Of a DNA stretch of 64,000 nucleotides, positions 34,893 to 46,206 are shown in pieces (the stretch's first letter is position 1; every line of letters starts with the position of its first letter). The stretch lies in NCBI GenBank assembly GCA_016870155.1, contig VGCE01000008.1:19698-83697 (forward strand), written 5' to 3'. The position numbers and the translations under genes were made by a program. Below the pieces are notes generated by a model. It did no database searches. It had not been told where the DNA came from and saw only the letters and a program-made list of their open reading frames with translations. This stretch comes from Actinomycetota bacterium. Its GTDB lineage: Bacteria; Actinomycetota; Thermoleophilia; Miltoncostaeales; Miltoncostaeaceae.

Positions 34893-35860
34893 GGCGCGCC
34901 GGGGCCGCCCTCGTCGGGCCCGCCCTGGCCGGGGGCGGCGTGGTGGCCGTGCTGCTCGCCGTGGCCGGGTTCGGCGGGTGCGGCGATGCGCCGCCGCAGT
35001 CGGCCATCAGCTTCACCAGGTACGAGGGCAACGGCCGTGGGCACGTGTTCACGATGGCCCCCGACGGATCGGACGTGCGCCGGGTCACCAGTGCCCCCGG
35101 GGTGCAGGCCCACAGCACGATCTCGCCCGATGGCACGCGCGTGGCCTATTCGCAGGTGAACCGCGCGGGCTCGTCGATCGCGGTGGTCGACCGGGCCGGC
35201 GGGCCACCCACAGTCCTGAACCGCGGGAAGCAGTGGAGCCTGGTGCCGAGCTGGTCTCCTGACGGCGCACGGATTGCGTTCACCAGCGACGCCGATGGCA
35301 ACTATGAGATCTACACCATGGCGTCTGACGGCACGGACGTGCGCCAGCTCACCTTCACGAAGCCGCCGATCCAGCACGTGGGGCCCAAGTACTCGCCTGA
35401 CGGTTCCCAGTTGCTCTACGCCACCGACAAGGACGAGGCGGACCCGGCGAACCAGCAGGACATCTGGGTGATGCCCTCCTCGGGCGGTCCCGGCACGCGG
35501 CTCACACGGGGCATCAACGACCGGGAGAGCAGGGGGTGGTCACCCGATGGCACGCGCATCGTCACCCAGACCGTGAAGAACGGCGTGGGGCAACTCGTGG
35601 TGCTGAACGCCGACGGCTCGGGCCTGCGGCAGATCACGGACTTCCCCGCGGGCACACCGCGATTCGCCCCCGGGGGGATCTTCCCGGTCATGAGCGGGGC
35701 GGTCACGCCTGCCTGGTCGCCCGCAGGTGACTGGATCGCCTTCGCCTCGAACCATGAGGGGCAGTACGAGGTCTACCGCATTCGCCCGGATGGCACCGGC
35801 ATCGCCCGCATCACGAACTCGCCCGAGCCCGAGCTCTCGGTTGGCTGGGGGCCCGACTAG
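34889..35860 (+). CDS. TolB-like beta-propeller lipoprotein
   Basis: 323 residues, GTG in a GTGA overlap. N-terminal hydrophobic segment ends FGGCGD, a plausible lipobox Cys. Repeated PD40/WD40-like blades follow: FTMAPDGSDVRRVT, ISPDGTRVAYS, WSPDGARIAFTSD, YSPDGSQLLYATD, WSPAGDWIAFASN. Probably exported and membrane-tethered, and a binding partner rather than an enzyme. Last gene of the operon with the amidase. Confidence 0.8.
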   Translation: MRRAGAALVGPALAGGGVVAVLLAVAGFGGCGDAPPQSAISFTRYEGNGRGHVFTMAPDGSDVRRVTSAPGVQAHSTISPDGTRVAYSQVNRAGSSIAVVDRAGGPPTVLNRGKQWSLVPSWSPDGARIAFTSDADGNYEIYTMASDGTDVRQLTFTKPPIQHVGPKYSPDGSQLLYATDKDEADPANQQDIWVMPSSGGPGTRLTRGINDRESRGWSPDGTRIVTQTVKNGVGQLVVLNADGSGLRQITDFPAGTPRFAPGGIFPVMSGAVTPAWSPAGDWIAFASNHEGQYEVYRIRPDGTGIARITNSPEPELSVGWGPD

Positions 35861-35875
35861 GCCGCCCGCGGGCAG

Positions 35876-36067
35876 TCAGTCGACGAAGACGAACACCTGG
35901 CGGTAGCGGCCGTCCTCGAGGCGGGTGGTGCGCACCTCGCCCTCGGCGCCGATGTATGCGCCGCTGCCCCCGGTGATCACCCGCACCTGCTCCTTCTCGG
36001 CGGGCAGCGCGATGACCGCGCGGGGGTAGAACGACGCCCCTGTTGCGGTGATCGTGCCGTGCTCGCA
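35876..36067 (-). pseudogene. 3' remnant of an allene-oxide-cyclase/dirigent-like secreted protein
   Basis: A stop-terminated frame without start codon reads CEHGTITATGASFYPRAV and later VRVITGGSGAYIGAEGEV, the C-terminal half of the small AOC/dirigent-like barrel proteins common in actinobacteria. The homology stops abruptly near 36060, where the oppositely oriented pentapeptide gene begins without its signal peptide. It looks like the surviving end of a gene cut by a deletion. Confidence 0.5.
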
Positions 36068-36340
36068 GGGTGCGGGGGGAGTTCGCCCGAAGCGACTACG
36101 CCCACAGCGACGTCCACGACCGCCGCGCGCAAGGCGGCGACGGGGAATCGGCCAGCGTGCTACCCGAACTGCGCGAACGCGAACCTCGCCGGCGCCGACC
36201 TCACCAACGCTGACATCATCGGGGTAGACCTCACCGGCGCGGACCTCACCGGCGCGATCCTGACCGGGGCGAACTTCACCGGCGCGATCTTCTCCAACAT
36301 CACCTGCCCGGGCCGCAACGTCACCAACACCGGCTGCTGA
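36059..36340 (+). CDS. pentapeptide-repeat lipoprotein, apparently missing its signal peptide
   Basis: 93 residues from GTG 36059. It opens directly at the lipobox (VLAGCGGSSPE) with no hydrophobic stretch before it, then a Thr/Ala linker, CYPNCANANLAG, and tandem A(D/N)LxG repeats (ADLTNADIIG, VDLTGADLTG, AILTGANFTG), ending NVTNTGC. A working lipoprotein would need about 15 upstream hydrophobic residues, and none is encoded. Probably a 5'-truncated gene. Confidence 0.6.
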   Translation: MLAGCGGSSPEATTPTATSTTAARKAATGNRPACYPNCANANLAGADLTNADIIGVDLTGADLTGAILTGANFTGAIFSNITCPGRNVTNTGC

Positions 36341-36379
36341 CCGGCTGAGCCACGGGCGACGCCGGCGACCGTACCGGGA

Positions 36380-37531
36380 TCAGCGCGGCGCGGGGATGCC
36401 CACGACGAGCGCCTTCACCACTCCCTCGCCAAGCCGGGCCGTGAGGCGTGCACCGACCCTGGACGACACCAGCACGCTCGCGCTCCCGCGCCCGGCCTTC
36501 TGGCCGTAGAGCTTGCGCACCTTCGACACCGGGTCACCCGGCTTGAGGCCCTTGGACGTGAGCCACTGCTGTCCGGTGAGCACGGCAGCGCGCACCCGTG
36601 ACTCCGGGCCGCAGGGGTCGGCGCCGGATACGGGGGCGAAGGTCATCACTGCGCCGAGGCTCGCCCAGGTGACGCGGCAGTTGCCGTAGGCGGCGCGCTT
36701 CGCGCTGGTGCCGTAGGCCTTCTCGGCGGCAGCGAGCGTGCCGGTGCGCCCGGCAAGCGTGCCCATGCGCACCGCGCCCTTGCGGGTGACCAGCACCGAC
36801 AGCGGGCCGGAGGGCGCGCCGGACGCCACCGAGCGCAGGGTGGTGGTCTGGGGCTCGAGCCCGTTGTGGCGCAGCATCGACGCGTAGAGGGCGAGGACCT
36901 TCTCGGTGTACCCGCCCCCCGTGGCCCAGTTGCCGTTGCCCATGGCGTCCCAGGTGGGCGCCTTGCCGTAGGGACGAACCATGGCGAAGCGCAGGTCGGT
37001 GAGCGGCCGCGCCACCTTCAGGGGGTCGGCGGCCGGGTCGGCATAGGCCCACAGGTGCTGGATCTGGGCGCGCACGCCTTCTTCGGGGGTCTTGAAGATG
37101 TTGCCGCGATCGCAGGTATCGCACGCGCCGAGCCCCGAGAAGTTGTTGTCGGTGGGCTTCACCATTGATCTCTCGTAGCGGAACCAGCCGGTCTCGAGGA
37201 TCGACTGCGCGAAGGCGATGTCGCCGCGCACGTTCTGCGCGTTGCCTTCGTCCACGAAGATGCGCGCGAGGTCGGCGATGGGGATCGTGATGGCCGGGGT
37301 GATCTTCTGCTTCGCGAACCACGAGGCGATCTGGTCGCCGGTGAGGCGCGACTGTCCCATGACGGGGGTTACCGAGGCGACCGGGGTGGTGCCACCGGTC
37401 GTGCCCGTGGCGGGAGCGGTGGCAGTGCCGCCCGGCGGCAAGGGCGCCTGCGGCTGCGGTTCGGACTGCGCGACGAGGCCCGCCGGGATGGCAAGCGACA
37501 GGGCCGCGGCGATGAGCACGGGGAATCGCAC
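36380..37531 (-). CDS. secreted glucosaminidase-domain (GH73-like) cell-wall hydrolase
   Basis: 383 residues, GTG eight nt after a minus-strand TAGGAT box. Signal peptide VLIAAALSLAIPAGLVA. The catalytic domain (about 60-215) holds DIAFAQSILETGWFRYE (likely catalytic Glu), NNFSGLGACDTCDRG and GVRAQIQHLWAYAD, typical of glucosaminidase (PF01832-type) enzymes. A C-terminal domain of about 130 residues with two Cys residues may bind the wall. Cleaves peptidoglycan glycan strands. Confidence 0.85.
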   Translation of the reverse strand: MRFPVLIAAALSLAIPAGLVAQSEPQPQAPLPPGGTATAPATGTTGGTTPVASVTPVMGQSRLTGDQIASWFAKQKITPAITIPIADLARIFVDEGNAQNVRGDIAFAQSILETGWFRYERSMVKPTDNNFSGLGACDTCDRGNIFKTPEEGVRAQIQHLWAYADPAADPLKVARPLTDLRFAMVRPYGKAPTWDAMGNGNWATGGGYTEKVLALYASMLRHNGLEPQTTTLRSVASGAPSGPLSVLVTRKGAVRMGTLAGRTGTLAAAEKAYGTSAKRAAYGNCRVTWASLGAVMTFAPVSGADPCGPESRVRAAVLTGQQWLTSKGLKPGDPVSKVRKLYGQKAGRGSASVLVSSRVGARLTARLGEGVVKALVVGIPAPR

Positions 37532-37618
37532 GGGGGACGATCCTAGGCCACGCCGGCCCGGGACCCCGCATGACCCGTTGCGGCCATTACACGACCCTTA
37601 CGCGGGTAGCCTGCCCGT

Positions 37619-38275
37619 GTGCAGGAGATTTCCCTTGCCACAGGAGCGCACATGCGCATCACGCGGCCCGGTTCGGGGACGGTGGTGATGTGCGTCAACG
37701 GCGGCGGTGCCAGCCCCCGCCCGGGTAACTGGAGCCCCACCATTGAATGGCTGGTCGATCGCCTGGCGCCCCGGTACCCTGATGCCGCCTTCGCCGAGGT
37801 CCGCTACCGGGTGCGCTCCTGGAAGATGCTGCCCTCGTGCATCGCCGACGGCGCTGCGGCGCTCGCGGCCGTGCCCGATGCCGACCGCGTGGTGATGCTC
37901 GGGTTCTCGATGGGCGGGGCGGTGAGCATCGCGTGCGCCGCGGACGATCGCGTGAGCGACCTCATTGCGCTGGCCCCCTGGATTCCCGAGGAACTCGTCC
38001 TCTCGCAACTGGCGGGTGACCGTGTGACGATCCTGCACGGAAGCATCGATGGTGTCATCCCGGGCATTCCGGGCGTGCGGCCCGCGCACTCGCTGCGCGC
38101 CGCCGACCGCCTGCGCGCCGCCGGGGCGCAGGTGCAGTACCGGAGAATCCCCGGCGCGGTGCACGGAGTCGCGATGCGCCGCAACGGCCGCCTGGTGCCG
38201 CTGCCCCGCGCCGGCGCCTGGCTGCGCGACGTGGAGCAGGCCATGGACCAGGCCGGCCTCTCCGGCGGCCCGTAG
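37619..38275 (+). CDS. alpha/beta hydrolase
   Basis: 218 residues, GTG six nt after TAGCCT. Nucleophile elbow VMLGFSMGGAVS, a candidate acid in ILHGSIDGVIP and His in GAVHGVAMRR complete a triad. NGGGASPRPGNW forms the oxyanion loop region. Cytosolic, substrate unknown. Divergent from the glucosaminidase gene. Confidence 0.8.
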   Translation: MQEISLATGAHMRITRPGSGTVVMCVNGGGASPRPGNWSPTIEWLVDRLAPRYPDAAFAEVRYRVRSWKMLPSCIADGAAALAAVPDADRVVMLGFSMGGAVSIACAADDRVSDLIALAPWIPEELVLSQLAGDRVTILHGSIDGVIPGIPGVRPAHSLRAADRLRAAGAQVQYRRIPGAVHGVAMRRNGRLVPLPRAGAWLRDVEQAMDQAGLSGGP

Positions 38276-38305
38276 CCCTCGCGCGTAGGTACGAGCCAGG
38301 ACCCC

Positions 38306-38602
38306 GTGGCGGTGGTGACCGCCCCCGCAGGTGCGTTCGGCAATATTGACGTGAAGGGCATGACCGCGCACCTGGCGCCGGACGTGGAGGCCCACATCAC
38401 CAATGCATCCGGCGGGCGTGGCGCCATCGTGGGCCGCGACGCCCTGCTGGCGCGCATCGGCGCGGTGGACTACGCCGGCGCCGGCTTCACCCGGGTCGTG
38501 ATCGACGCCGCCGCCACCCGTGACGGGCAGGCCCTCGTGATGGTGGAGGCCCTCCCCGCCGAGAGCGACGACTTCTGGAAGGGCCCCGAGGCCGGGGCGT
38601 CA
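38306..38602 (+). pseudogene. NTF2/SnoaL-like remnant with internal deletion and no own stop
   Basis: Reads MTAHLAPDVEAHITNASGG and GRDALLARIGAVD, the N-terminal half of SnoaL-like NTF2 proteins, then jumps to VMVEALPAESDDFW, which in relatives is the extreme C-terminus. The usual middle strands are absent, as if deleted between two MVE-like stretches. The frame then has no stop and enters the antisense of the desaturase gene. Probably decayed. Confidence 0.45.
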
Positions 38603-39574
38603 GCCACCTGCGTCGGTGATGGCCTGACCCCTGGCCTTGCGCAGTTCCTGGCGCTCATCGGTGGGGATCTTGACGTCCCACACCAGCCCCACACGCTCCA
38701 TCCCGTAAATCAGTGCCCACGAGAGGTCGACCTGCTTCCAGTGCAGCCCGTGGCGGGCCGATCCGGGAAAGGCATGGTGGTTGTTGTGCCAGGCCTCGCC
38801 GAACACCGGGATCGCCAGCGGCCAGAAGTTGCGGCTCTCGTCGTCGGTCTCGTAGTCGCGGCGGCCGTACATGTGGCAGATCGAGTTGACCGACCAGGTG
38901 AGGTGGTCGAACACGAACACCCTGAGCAGCCCGGCCCACACAAAGCACTGGAACGCCATCAACACCGAGCCCCCGCTCCAGGCGAGGCCCACGAGCGCGG
39001 GGATGCCCAGCGACAGCCCCAGCCAGAGCAGGTAGAGCCGGTCGATGCTGCGGATGAGCGGGTCGGCGTAGAGGTCCTTGCCGTAGCGCTCGCCGCGCTC
39101 GAGTCCCTTGGTGGTGAGCAGCCATCCCACCTGCGCGTGCCACAGGCCCTTGACCACGCCCTTCCATCCGGGCTCGTACCCGTGGTGGGGCGAGTGCGGG
39201 TCGCCTTCCTTGTCGGACAGCGCGTGGTGCTTGCGGTGGTCGGTGACCCACTGGGTGACCGGGCCCTGGCAGGCCATGGACCCCGCGATGGCCCAGAAGG
39301 CGGTCATGAAACGCGTGGTCTTGAAGGCGCGGTGCGAGAACAGACGATGGAACCCGATGGTGATCCCCAGCCCGCAGAACACGTACATGAACGCGAAGGT
39401 GATGAGGTCGACCGGGCCCACGGCCACGCCCCAGAGCAGCCCTGTTACCGACAGCAGCGCGAGCGGCGGCACCACGATGGCGATGAGCGTGATGATGCGA
39501 GCGGAGGTGAGGGGCTTCTCGCGGACCGTCGCGACGAGGGGTTGACGTGGCTTGGCGGGATTCGCGGTACTCAT
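38600..39574 (-). CDS. acyl-CoA/acyl-lipid delta-9-type fatty acid desaturase
   Basis: 324 residues, ATG nine nt after a minus-strand TAGCCT box. Four membrane helices and the three di-iron His boxes: HRLFSH, HRKHH and HNNHH, plus HSPHHGY. Inserts a cis double bond into membrane acyl chains. Divergent from the operon encoding cyclopropane synthase, whose substrate is an unsaturated acyl chain, so the two transcription units form a lipid-modifying module. Confidence 0.93.
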   Translation of the reverse strand: MSTANPAKPRQPLVATVREKPLTSARIITLIAIVVPPLALLSVTGLLWGVAVGPVDLITFAFMYVFCGLGITIGFHRLFSHRAFKTTRFMTAFWAIAGSMACQGPVTQWVTDHRKHHALSDKEGDPHSPHHGYEPGWKGVVKGLWHAQVGWLLTTKGLERGERYGKDLYADPLIRSIDRLYLLWLGLSLGIPALVGLAWSGGSVLMAFQCFVWAGLLRVFVFDHLTWSVNSICHMYGRRDYETDDESRNFWPLAIPVFGEAWHNNHHAFPGSARHGLHWKQVDLSWALIYGMERVGLVWDVKIPTDERQELRKARGQAITDAGG

Positions 39575-39636
39575 TCGTGCCGCAGGCTAGCCGCAACGGC
39601 AGGCGCGCCGCCAGCGCATCGGTACGGTGGGGTCAC

Positions 39637-40881
39637 ATGGCCCGCATCGCGATCATTGGCAGCGGCATCGGGGGACTCGGCGCCGCCTGGCTGCTCGGCC
39701 GCGCCCACGAGGTGGAGGTGTTCGAGCGCGATTCGCGCATCGGCGGGCACACCCACACCACCCGCGTCATCGGCCCCGACGGCGAGCGCCTGGCGCTCGA
39801 CTCCGGGTTCATCGTGCACAACGAGGTCACCTACCCGCTGTTCGTGCGCATGCTGCGCGAGCTCGGGGTGGCCACGCAGCCATCGCGTATGGGCTTCTCG
39901 GTCACCTGCCGCTCATGTGGGATCGAGTTCTCGGGCGTGCGGCTATGGACCCAGCCCGAGGCCGTGCTGCGCCCGGCGTTCCTGCGCATGGTGCCCGACG
40001 CCATCAGGTTCCAGCGCACCGGGGACCGGGCGCTGCTGCCCGAGTACGCAGGTCTTTCGCTGCGGGAGTTCGCGGCGGCCGAGGGCTACTCGCAGGCGTT
40101 CACCGACCACTACCTGGTGCCGCTCACATCGGCCATCTGGTCGGCGGGGCTGGACGACGCGCAGCAGTTCCCGGCCTCCTACGCCGTGAGCTTCTGGCGC
40201 AATCACGGCATCCTCGGGTTCCGGCGGCTCGAGTGGCGCACGATCGTGGGCGGCAGCGACACCTACGTGAGGGCCATCACCCGCGGCCTGCCGGGCCGCG
40301 TGCACGTCGGCCTCGGCGTGGCGGAGGTGCGTCGCGACGCCGACGGCGTGGACATGCGCACCGACGATGGCAAGGTGCGGCGCTTCGACCACGTGGTGAT
40401 GGCCGCGCACGCCGGGCAGTCGCTTGCGATGCTCGCCGACGCCACCGATGACGAGCGGGAGATCCTGTCGGCCTTCACCACCACCGAGAGCGCCGTGAGC
40501 CTGCATGCCGACGCCTCGCTGCTGCCCCGGCGTCGCCGTTCGCGCGCGGCGTGGAATCATCACGTGGATGATTGCCACGACCCGTACGCCGCGCCGGCCA
40601 TGACGTACTCGCTCAACCGCCTCGAGAACCTATCGTCGCGCACCGAGTGGTGCGTGTCGCTGAACCGCGACGACGAGGTGGACCCCTCGCGGCTGGTCAT
40701 GCGCACCCGGTACGCCCACCCGGTGTATGACGTCCGGGCCCTCGACGCACAGGACCGCATGGATGAGATACAGGGCGTGCGCCGCACCTGGTTCAGCGGG
40801 GCGTGGATGGGCTACGGCTTCCACGAGGACGGCATGCAGGCGGCGGTGGACGTGGCGCACGGGCTGGGGGTGGAGTGGTGA
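39637..40881 (+). CDS. FAD-dependent amine-oxidase-like oxidoreductase
   Basis: 414 residues, ATG eight nt after TACGGT. N-terminal Rossmann IAIIGSGIGGLGAAWLL with EVFERDSRIGGHTHT (FAD binding) and C-terminal FSGAWMGYGFHEDGMQAA. This is the NAD/FAD protein regularly found beside DUF1365 and cyclopropane synthase genes. Its stop overlaps the next start (GTGA). A lipid-modification role is inferred from context. Confidence 0.88.
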   Translation: MARIAIIGSGIGGLGAAWLLGRAHEVEVFERDSRIGGHTHTTRVIGPDGERLALDSGFIVHNEVTYPLFVRMLRELGVATQPSRMGFSVTCRSCGIEFSGVRLWTQPEAVLRPAFLRMVPDAIRFQRTGDRALLPEYAGLSLREFAAAEGYSQAFTDHYLVPLTSAIWSAGLDDAQQFPASYAVSFWRNHGILGFRRLEWRTIVGGSDTYVRAITRGLPGRVHVGLGVAEVRRDADGVDMRTDDGKVRRFDHVVMAAHAGQSLAMLADATDDEREILSAFTTTESAVSLHADASLLPRRRRSRAAWNHHVDDCHDPYAAPAMTYSLNRLENLSSRTEWCVSLNRDDEVDPSRLVMRTRYAHPVYDVRALDAQDRMDEIQGVRRTWFSGAWMGYGFHEDGMQAAVDVAHGLGVEW

Positions 40882-42944
40882 GGTCGGCTATCTACACGGG
40901 AACCCTCACGCATGCACGGCGCACGCCCGCCGAGCACGTGTTCCGCTACCCGGTGTGCATGTACGCGATCGACGTGGACGAGGTGGTCCACCTCGACCGC
41001 AGCCTGCGGCTGTTCTCGTACAACCGCCCCGGCCTGCTGACCCTGCGCGACAGAGATCACCTGGGCGATCCCATGCGCCCCGTGGGCGAGAACGTGCGCG
41101 CCCACCTGGCCGGCCGCGGCGTGGATGTGCAGGACGTGCGCATCACCATGCTCACCAACCTCCGCACCGCCGGCTACGTGTTCAACCCGGTCACGTACTT
41201 CTACGTGCACGGACCCGACGGGAACCTGCGCTGCGTGCTGGCCGAGGTGAGCAACACCTTCGGCGAGCGGCTGCCGTATCTCCTCACCGACGCCGAGCGC
41301 ATCGCGCCGCTTCGGGACGAGCACGCATTCCGCCACGACAAGCGCATGCATGTGTCGCCGTTCTTCCCGCTGGAGCAGGAGTACATCTTCCGCATGGGCG
41401 AGCCGGGCGAGACCCTGAACATCCGCATGGATGTCCTGCAGGGCGATGAGCGGCCGTTCTGGGCGCAGCTCACCGGCGTGCGCCACCCGTTCACCGACCG
41501 CGAGCTGGGCAGGGCGCTGCTGCGCTACCCGCTCATGTCACAGCAGGTCATCTCACTCATCCACCTCGAGGCACTCAAGCTGTGGAGGAAGCGCGTGCCG
41601 GTCCACCGGAAGCCGGGGTTCATGCCGTCGGAAGGGTCGATCGCCGCCGCGCCTGACCCGGCGGACGGCTCGCGTGACCGTGGGCTAAGGCCGATCCCCG
41701 ATGCCAGGCCCTCGCCGTTCGCGCCCGTGGCGAAGGCGCTGGCGCTTCGCGGCATGCGCAACCCCTCGGGCGGATGGTTCGAGCTCGAGATGCCCGACGG
41801 CACCGTGCACCGCATGGGATCGCCCGCGAATGGCCCGCGCTTCGCGAGGGTGACAGTCACCAGCAAGGACTTCTTCCGCAGGATCGCCCGTCGCGGCCGC
41901 GTGGGGTTCGGCGAGGCCTACCAGGCCGGCGATTGGCTGACCGACGACCTCCCGGCGTTCCTCGAGATGCTGGCGCTCACGGCAGAGGACGTCCGCCGCC
42001 GCCCGCCGGCATCCCTGGTGCCCGCGGCCATCGCCAAGCGCCCGCGGCTTCCCAACCCGGCCGACCTGGTGCGCGCCCGCCGCGACGTGCGGTACCACTA
42101 CGATCTCGGCAACGACCTCTACGAGGCTTTCCTCGACCCGTCGATGACCTACTCGTGCGCGTACTTCGAGCACGAGGGGCAGCCGCTCGAGGACGCCCAG
42201 CAGGCCAAGTACCGGCGCCTGTGCGAGAAGCTGCGCATCGGGCCCGAGCACCACGTGCTCGAGGTGGGCTGCGGGTGGGGCGGGTTCGCCATTCACGCCG
42301 CCCGCGAGCGCGGCTGCCGGGTGACCGGCATCACGCTGTCCACCGAGCAGGCGGCCGAGGCGCGGCGCAGGGTGGCGGAAGCGGGGCTCTCCGACCAGAT
42401 CGGCATCGTCATCTGCGACTACCGCCAGATGCAGGGCGCCTACGACCGCATCGTGTCGATCGAGATGATCGAGGCCGTGGGGTACGACGGCCTCCCCGCC
42501 TACTTCGCCAACCTCGATCGCCTGCTCGCACCCGAAGGGGTGATCGGCATCCAGGCCATCACGGTCCCCGACCAGCGGCTCGAGCGCTACCGGCGCGGCA
42601 CCGACTGGATCCGCGAGTACATCTTCCCGGGCGCCTTCTGCCCGCCGCTGGCGTCGATGGTGGACGCCATGCGCACGTCATCCGAACTGCAGGTGGAGGG
42701 CATCGAGAACATCGGCATCCACTACGCCACCACGCTCAGGGTGTGGCGCGAGCGCTTCATGGCCAACGCCGACCGCGTGCGCGGCCTGGGCTTCTCGGAT
42801 GAGTTCATCCGCACGTGGGAGTTCTACCTCGCCTTCTGCGAGGCGGGGTTCCGCACGCGGGCGCTCGGAGACCTGCAGATGGTGATCAGCCGCCCATACA
42901 ACGAGGCGCTGCCCACCACGCCGGAGCCCCGACTCAGCCTCTAG
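40878..42944 (+). CDS. DUF1365-cyclopropane-fatty-acyl-phospholipid synthase fusion
   Basis: 688 residues. Residues 1-235 are DUF1365 ([43 protein letters not shown]). After a linker (about 240-290, Pro/Ser-rich) comes the CFA synthase: [31 protein letters not shown] motif [28 protein letters not shown] and FPGAFCPPL. Adds a methylene bridge (or methyl branch) to unsaturated acyl chains using SAM. These domains are normally separate adjacent genes. The 3' end overlaps msrB by 4 nt. Confidence 0.93.
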   Translation: MRSAIYTGTLTHARRTPAEHVFRYPVCMYAIDVDEVVHLDRSLRLFSYNRPGLLTLRDRDHLGDPMRPVGENVRAHLAGRGVDVQDVRITMLTNLRTAGYVFNPVTYFYVHGPDGNLRCVLAEVSNTFGERLPYLLTDAERIAPLRDEHAFRHDKRMHVSPFFPLEQEYIFRMGEPGETLNIRMDVLQGDERPFWAQLTGVRHPFTDRELGRALLRYPLMSQQVISLIHLEALKLWRKRVPVHRKPGFMPSEGSIAAAPDPADGSRDRGLRPIPDARPSPFAPVAKALALRGMRNPSGGWFELEMPDGTVHRMGSPANGPRFARVTVTSKDFFRRIARRGRVGFGEAYQAGDWLTDDLPAFLEMLALTAEDVRRRPPASLVPAAIAKRPRLPNPADLVRARRDVRYHYDLGNDLYEAFLDPSMTYSCAYFEHEGQPLEDAQQAKYRRLCEKLRIGPEHHVLEVGCGWGGFAIHAARERGCRVTGITLSTEQAAEARRRVAEAGLSDQIGIVICDYRQMQGAYDRIVSIEMIEAVGYDGLPAYFANLDRLLAPEGVIGIQAITVPDQRLERYRRGTDWIREYIFPGAFCPPLASMVDAMRTSSELQVEGIENIGIHYATTLRVWRERFMANADRVRGLGFSDEFIRTWEFYLAFCEAGFRTRALGDLQMVISRPYNEALPTTPEPRLSL

Positions 42945-43351
42945 GCGCCCTGTTCGTCCCGTCCGTCGAAGTCGAGCGAGGCGGAGTTGATGCAGTAGCG
43001 CATGCCGCCCGGGCCGGGGCCGTCGGGGAACACGTGGCCCAGGTGGGCGTCGCACGCGGCGCAGCGCACCTCGATGCGGCGCATGCCGAACGAGCGGTCC
43101 TCGTACTCGGTGATGGCGTCGGGCCGGATGGGGGTGACGTAGCTGGGCCAGCCGGTGCCCGAATCGAACTTGTGGGACGAGTCGAACAGCGGGGCCTCGC
43201 AGCAGATGCAGCGGTAGATGCCGTCGTCGTGGTGGTCCCAGTACACGCCGGTGAAGGCCGGCTCGGTGCCCGCCTCGCGGGTCACGTGGTACTGCATGTC
43301 CGTGAGCTTCCCGCGGTATTTCTCGTCGTCCGGCCCTGTCGAGCGTCCCAT
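42941..43351 (-). CDS. msrB: peptide-methionine (R)-S-oxide reductase
   Basis: 136 residues, ATG with GGAGGAGA 3 nt upstream. Zinc cysteines CICC and CAACD, substrate motif [18 protein letters not shown], and catalytic Cys in [12 protein letters not shown]. Repairs methionine-R-sulfoxide in proteins. Convergent with the lipid operon. Confidence 0.95.
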   Translation of the reverse strand: MGRSTGPDDEKYRGKLTDMQYHVTREAGTEPAFTGVYWDHHDDGIYRCICCEAPLFDSSHKFDSGTGWPSYVTPIRPDAITEYEDRSFGMRRIEVRCAACDAHLGHVFPDGPGPGGMRYCINSASLDFDGRDEQGA

Positions 43352-43435
43352 GTTCTCCTCCGGCGGCCGTGGGGGCCGGTGGACCCGTATTCATAGGGGC
43401 AGTCGGCCCGCCGCCGGATGCTAGCGTCGGCGGGT

Positions 43436-43890
43436 GTGAAATCTCGTTCCCGGTTCGCAATCGCCCTCACGCTCGCCGTCGGGCTCGGCGCGTGGCTCAT
43501 CTGGACGAGCATTGGCGGCAGTCTCGAGACCTACACCAACCCATCCGGCCTGGTGAAGACCACCGACGCCACCACCTATCGCCTCAACGGCACGGTGGCC
43601 CCAGGCAGCCCGGCTGACGCCGCCGAGCGCGCGCAGACGGCCGAGGGCCTGAGGTTCACCGTGCGCGACAAGGACCGGCCGTCGGTGACCGTGCCGGTGG
43701 CCTACCGCGGCAGCGTGCCCGACGCCTTCAAGGACGGCCGCGAGATCGTGGTGACCGGCCATATGGAGAACGGCGTGTTCCAGGCCGAGCGTGGCACGCT
43801 CATCACACTGTGCCCGTCGAAGTTCATGGAGGAGCAGGCGGCAAAGGGCAAGACGATGCCCGACGGGATGCCGAAGGAGCCCGCAGGCAC

Positions 43891-43894
<4 letters not shown>
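43436..43894 (+). CDS. ccmE: cytochrome c maturation protein CcmE, Cys variant
   Basis: 152 residues, GTG eight nt after TAGCGT. N-terminal membrane anchor (FAIALTLAVGLGAWLIW), then the OB-fold heme-chaperone domain with YRLNGTVAPGS, FTVRD, VPVAYRGSVPDAFKDGREIVV and GTLITLCPSKF. The classic heme-binding HxxxY is replaced by CPSKF: Cys for His, as in the known CxxxY variant, but with Phe for Tyr. Heme carrier between CcmC and CcmF. Its stop overlaps ccmF. Confidence 0.85.
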
Positions 43895-45885
<1,991 letters not shown>

Positions 45886-45897
45886 CCTCGCACGGCG

Positions 45898-46206
45898 ATG
45901 GCCTACGTCCTCATCGCGCTGGTCAGCGTGCTCGTCGTCGCACTGGTCGCATGGCCGCTCCTGCGGGGCGAGTCCGGTGCCCAGCCCGCGGCGCAGTCGG
46001 ACGACCTGCGCGCGGTGGAGGAGGAGCTGCAGAGCTCGCTCGATGCGATCCGGGAGATCGAGATGGACCACCGCGCGGGCAACCTGTCGGATGACGATTT
46101 CGCCGCGCTCGATCGCGACGAGCGCGCGCGGGCCGTGGAACTGATGCGCCGGCGCGATGCGCTCACCGAGGCGGGTGACGCGGTCGCCACCGGGGGCGCG
46201 GCGTGA
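45898..46206 (+). CDS. short CcmI-like N-terminal domain protein
   Basis: 102 residues, ATG nine nt after TAGCCT. One N-terminal helix (YVLIALVSVLVVALVAWPLL) followed by a soluble helical part, EELQSSLDAIREIEMDHRAGNLSDDDF, that matches the start of CcmI/CycH but without TPR repeats. Probably helps apocytochrome handling beside CcmF. Overlaps the next gene (GTGA). Confidence 0.65.
   Translation: MAYVLIALVSVLVVALVAWPLLRGESGAQPAAQSDDLRAVEEELQSSLDAIREIEMDHRAGNLSDDDFAALDRDERARAVELMRRRDALTEAGDAVATGGAA

Noticed and set aside
38603..40189. Continuation of the NTF2-like frame across the desaturase and oxidoreductase
   Set aside because: It is the antisense shadow of the desaturase and an off-frame of the oxidoreductase; no domain is readable beyond 38602.
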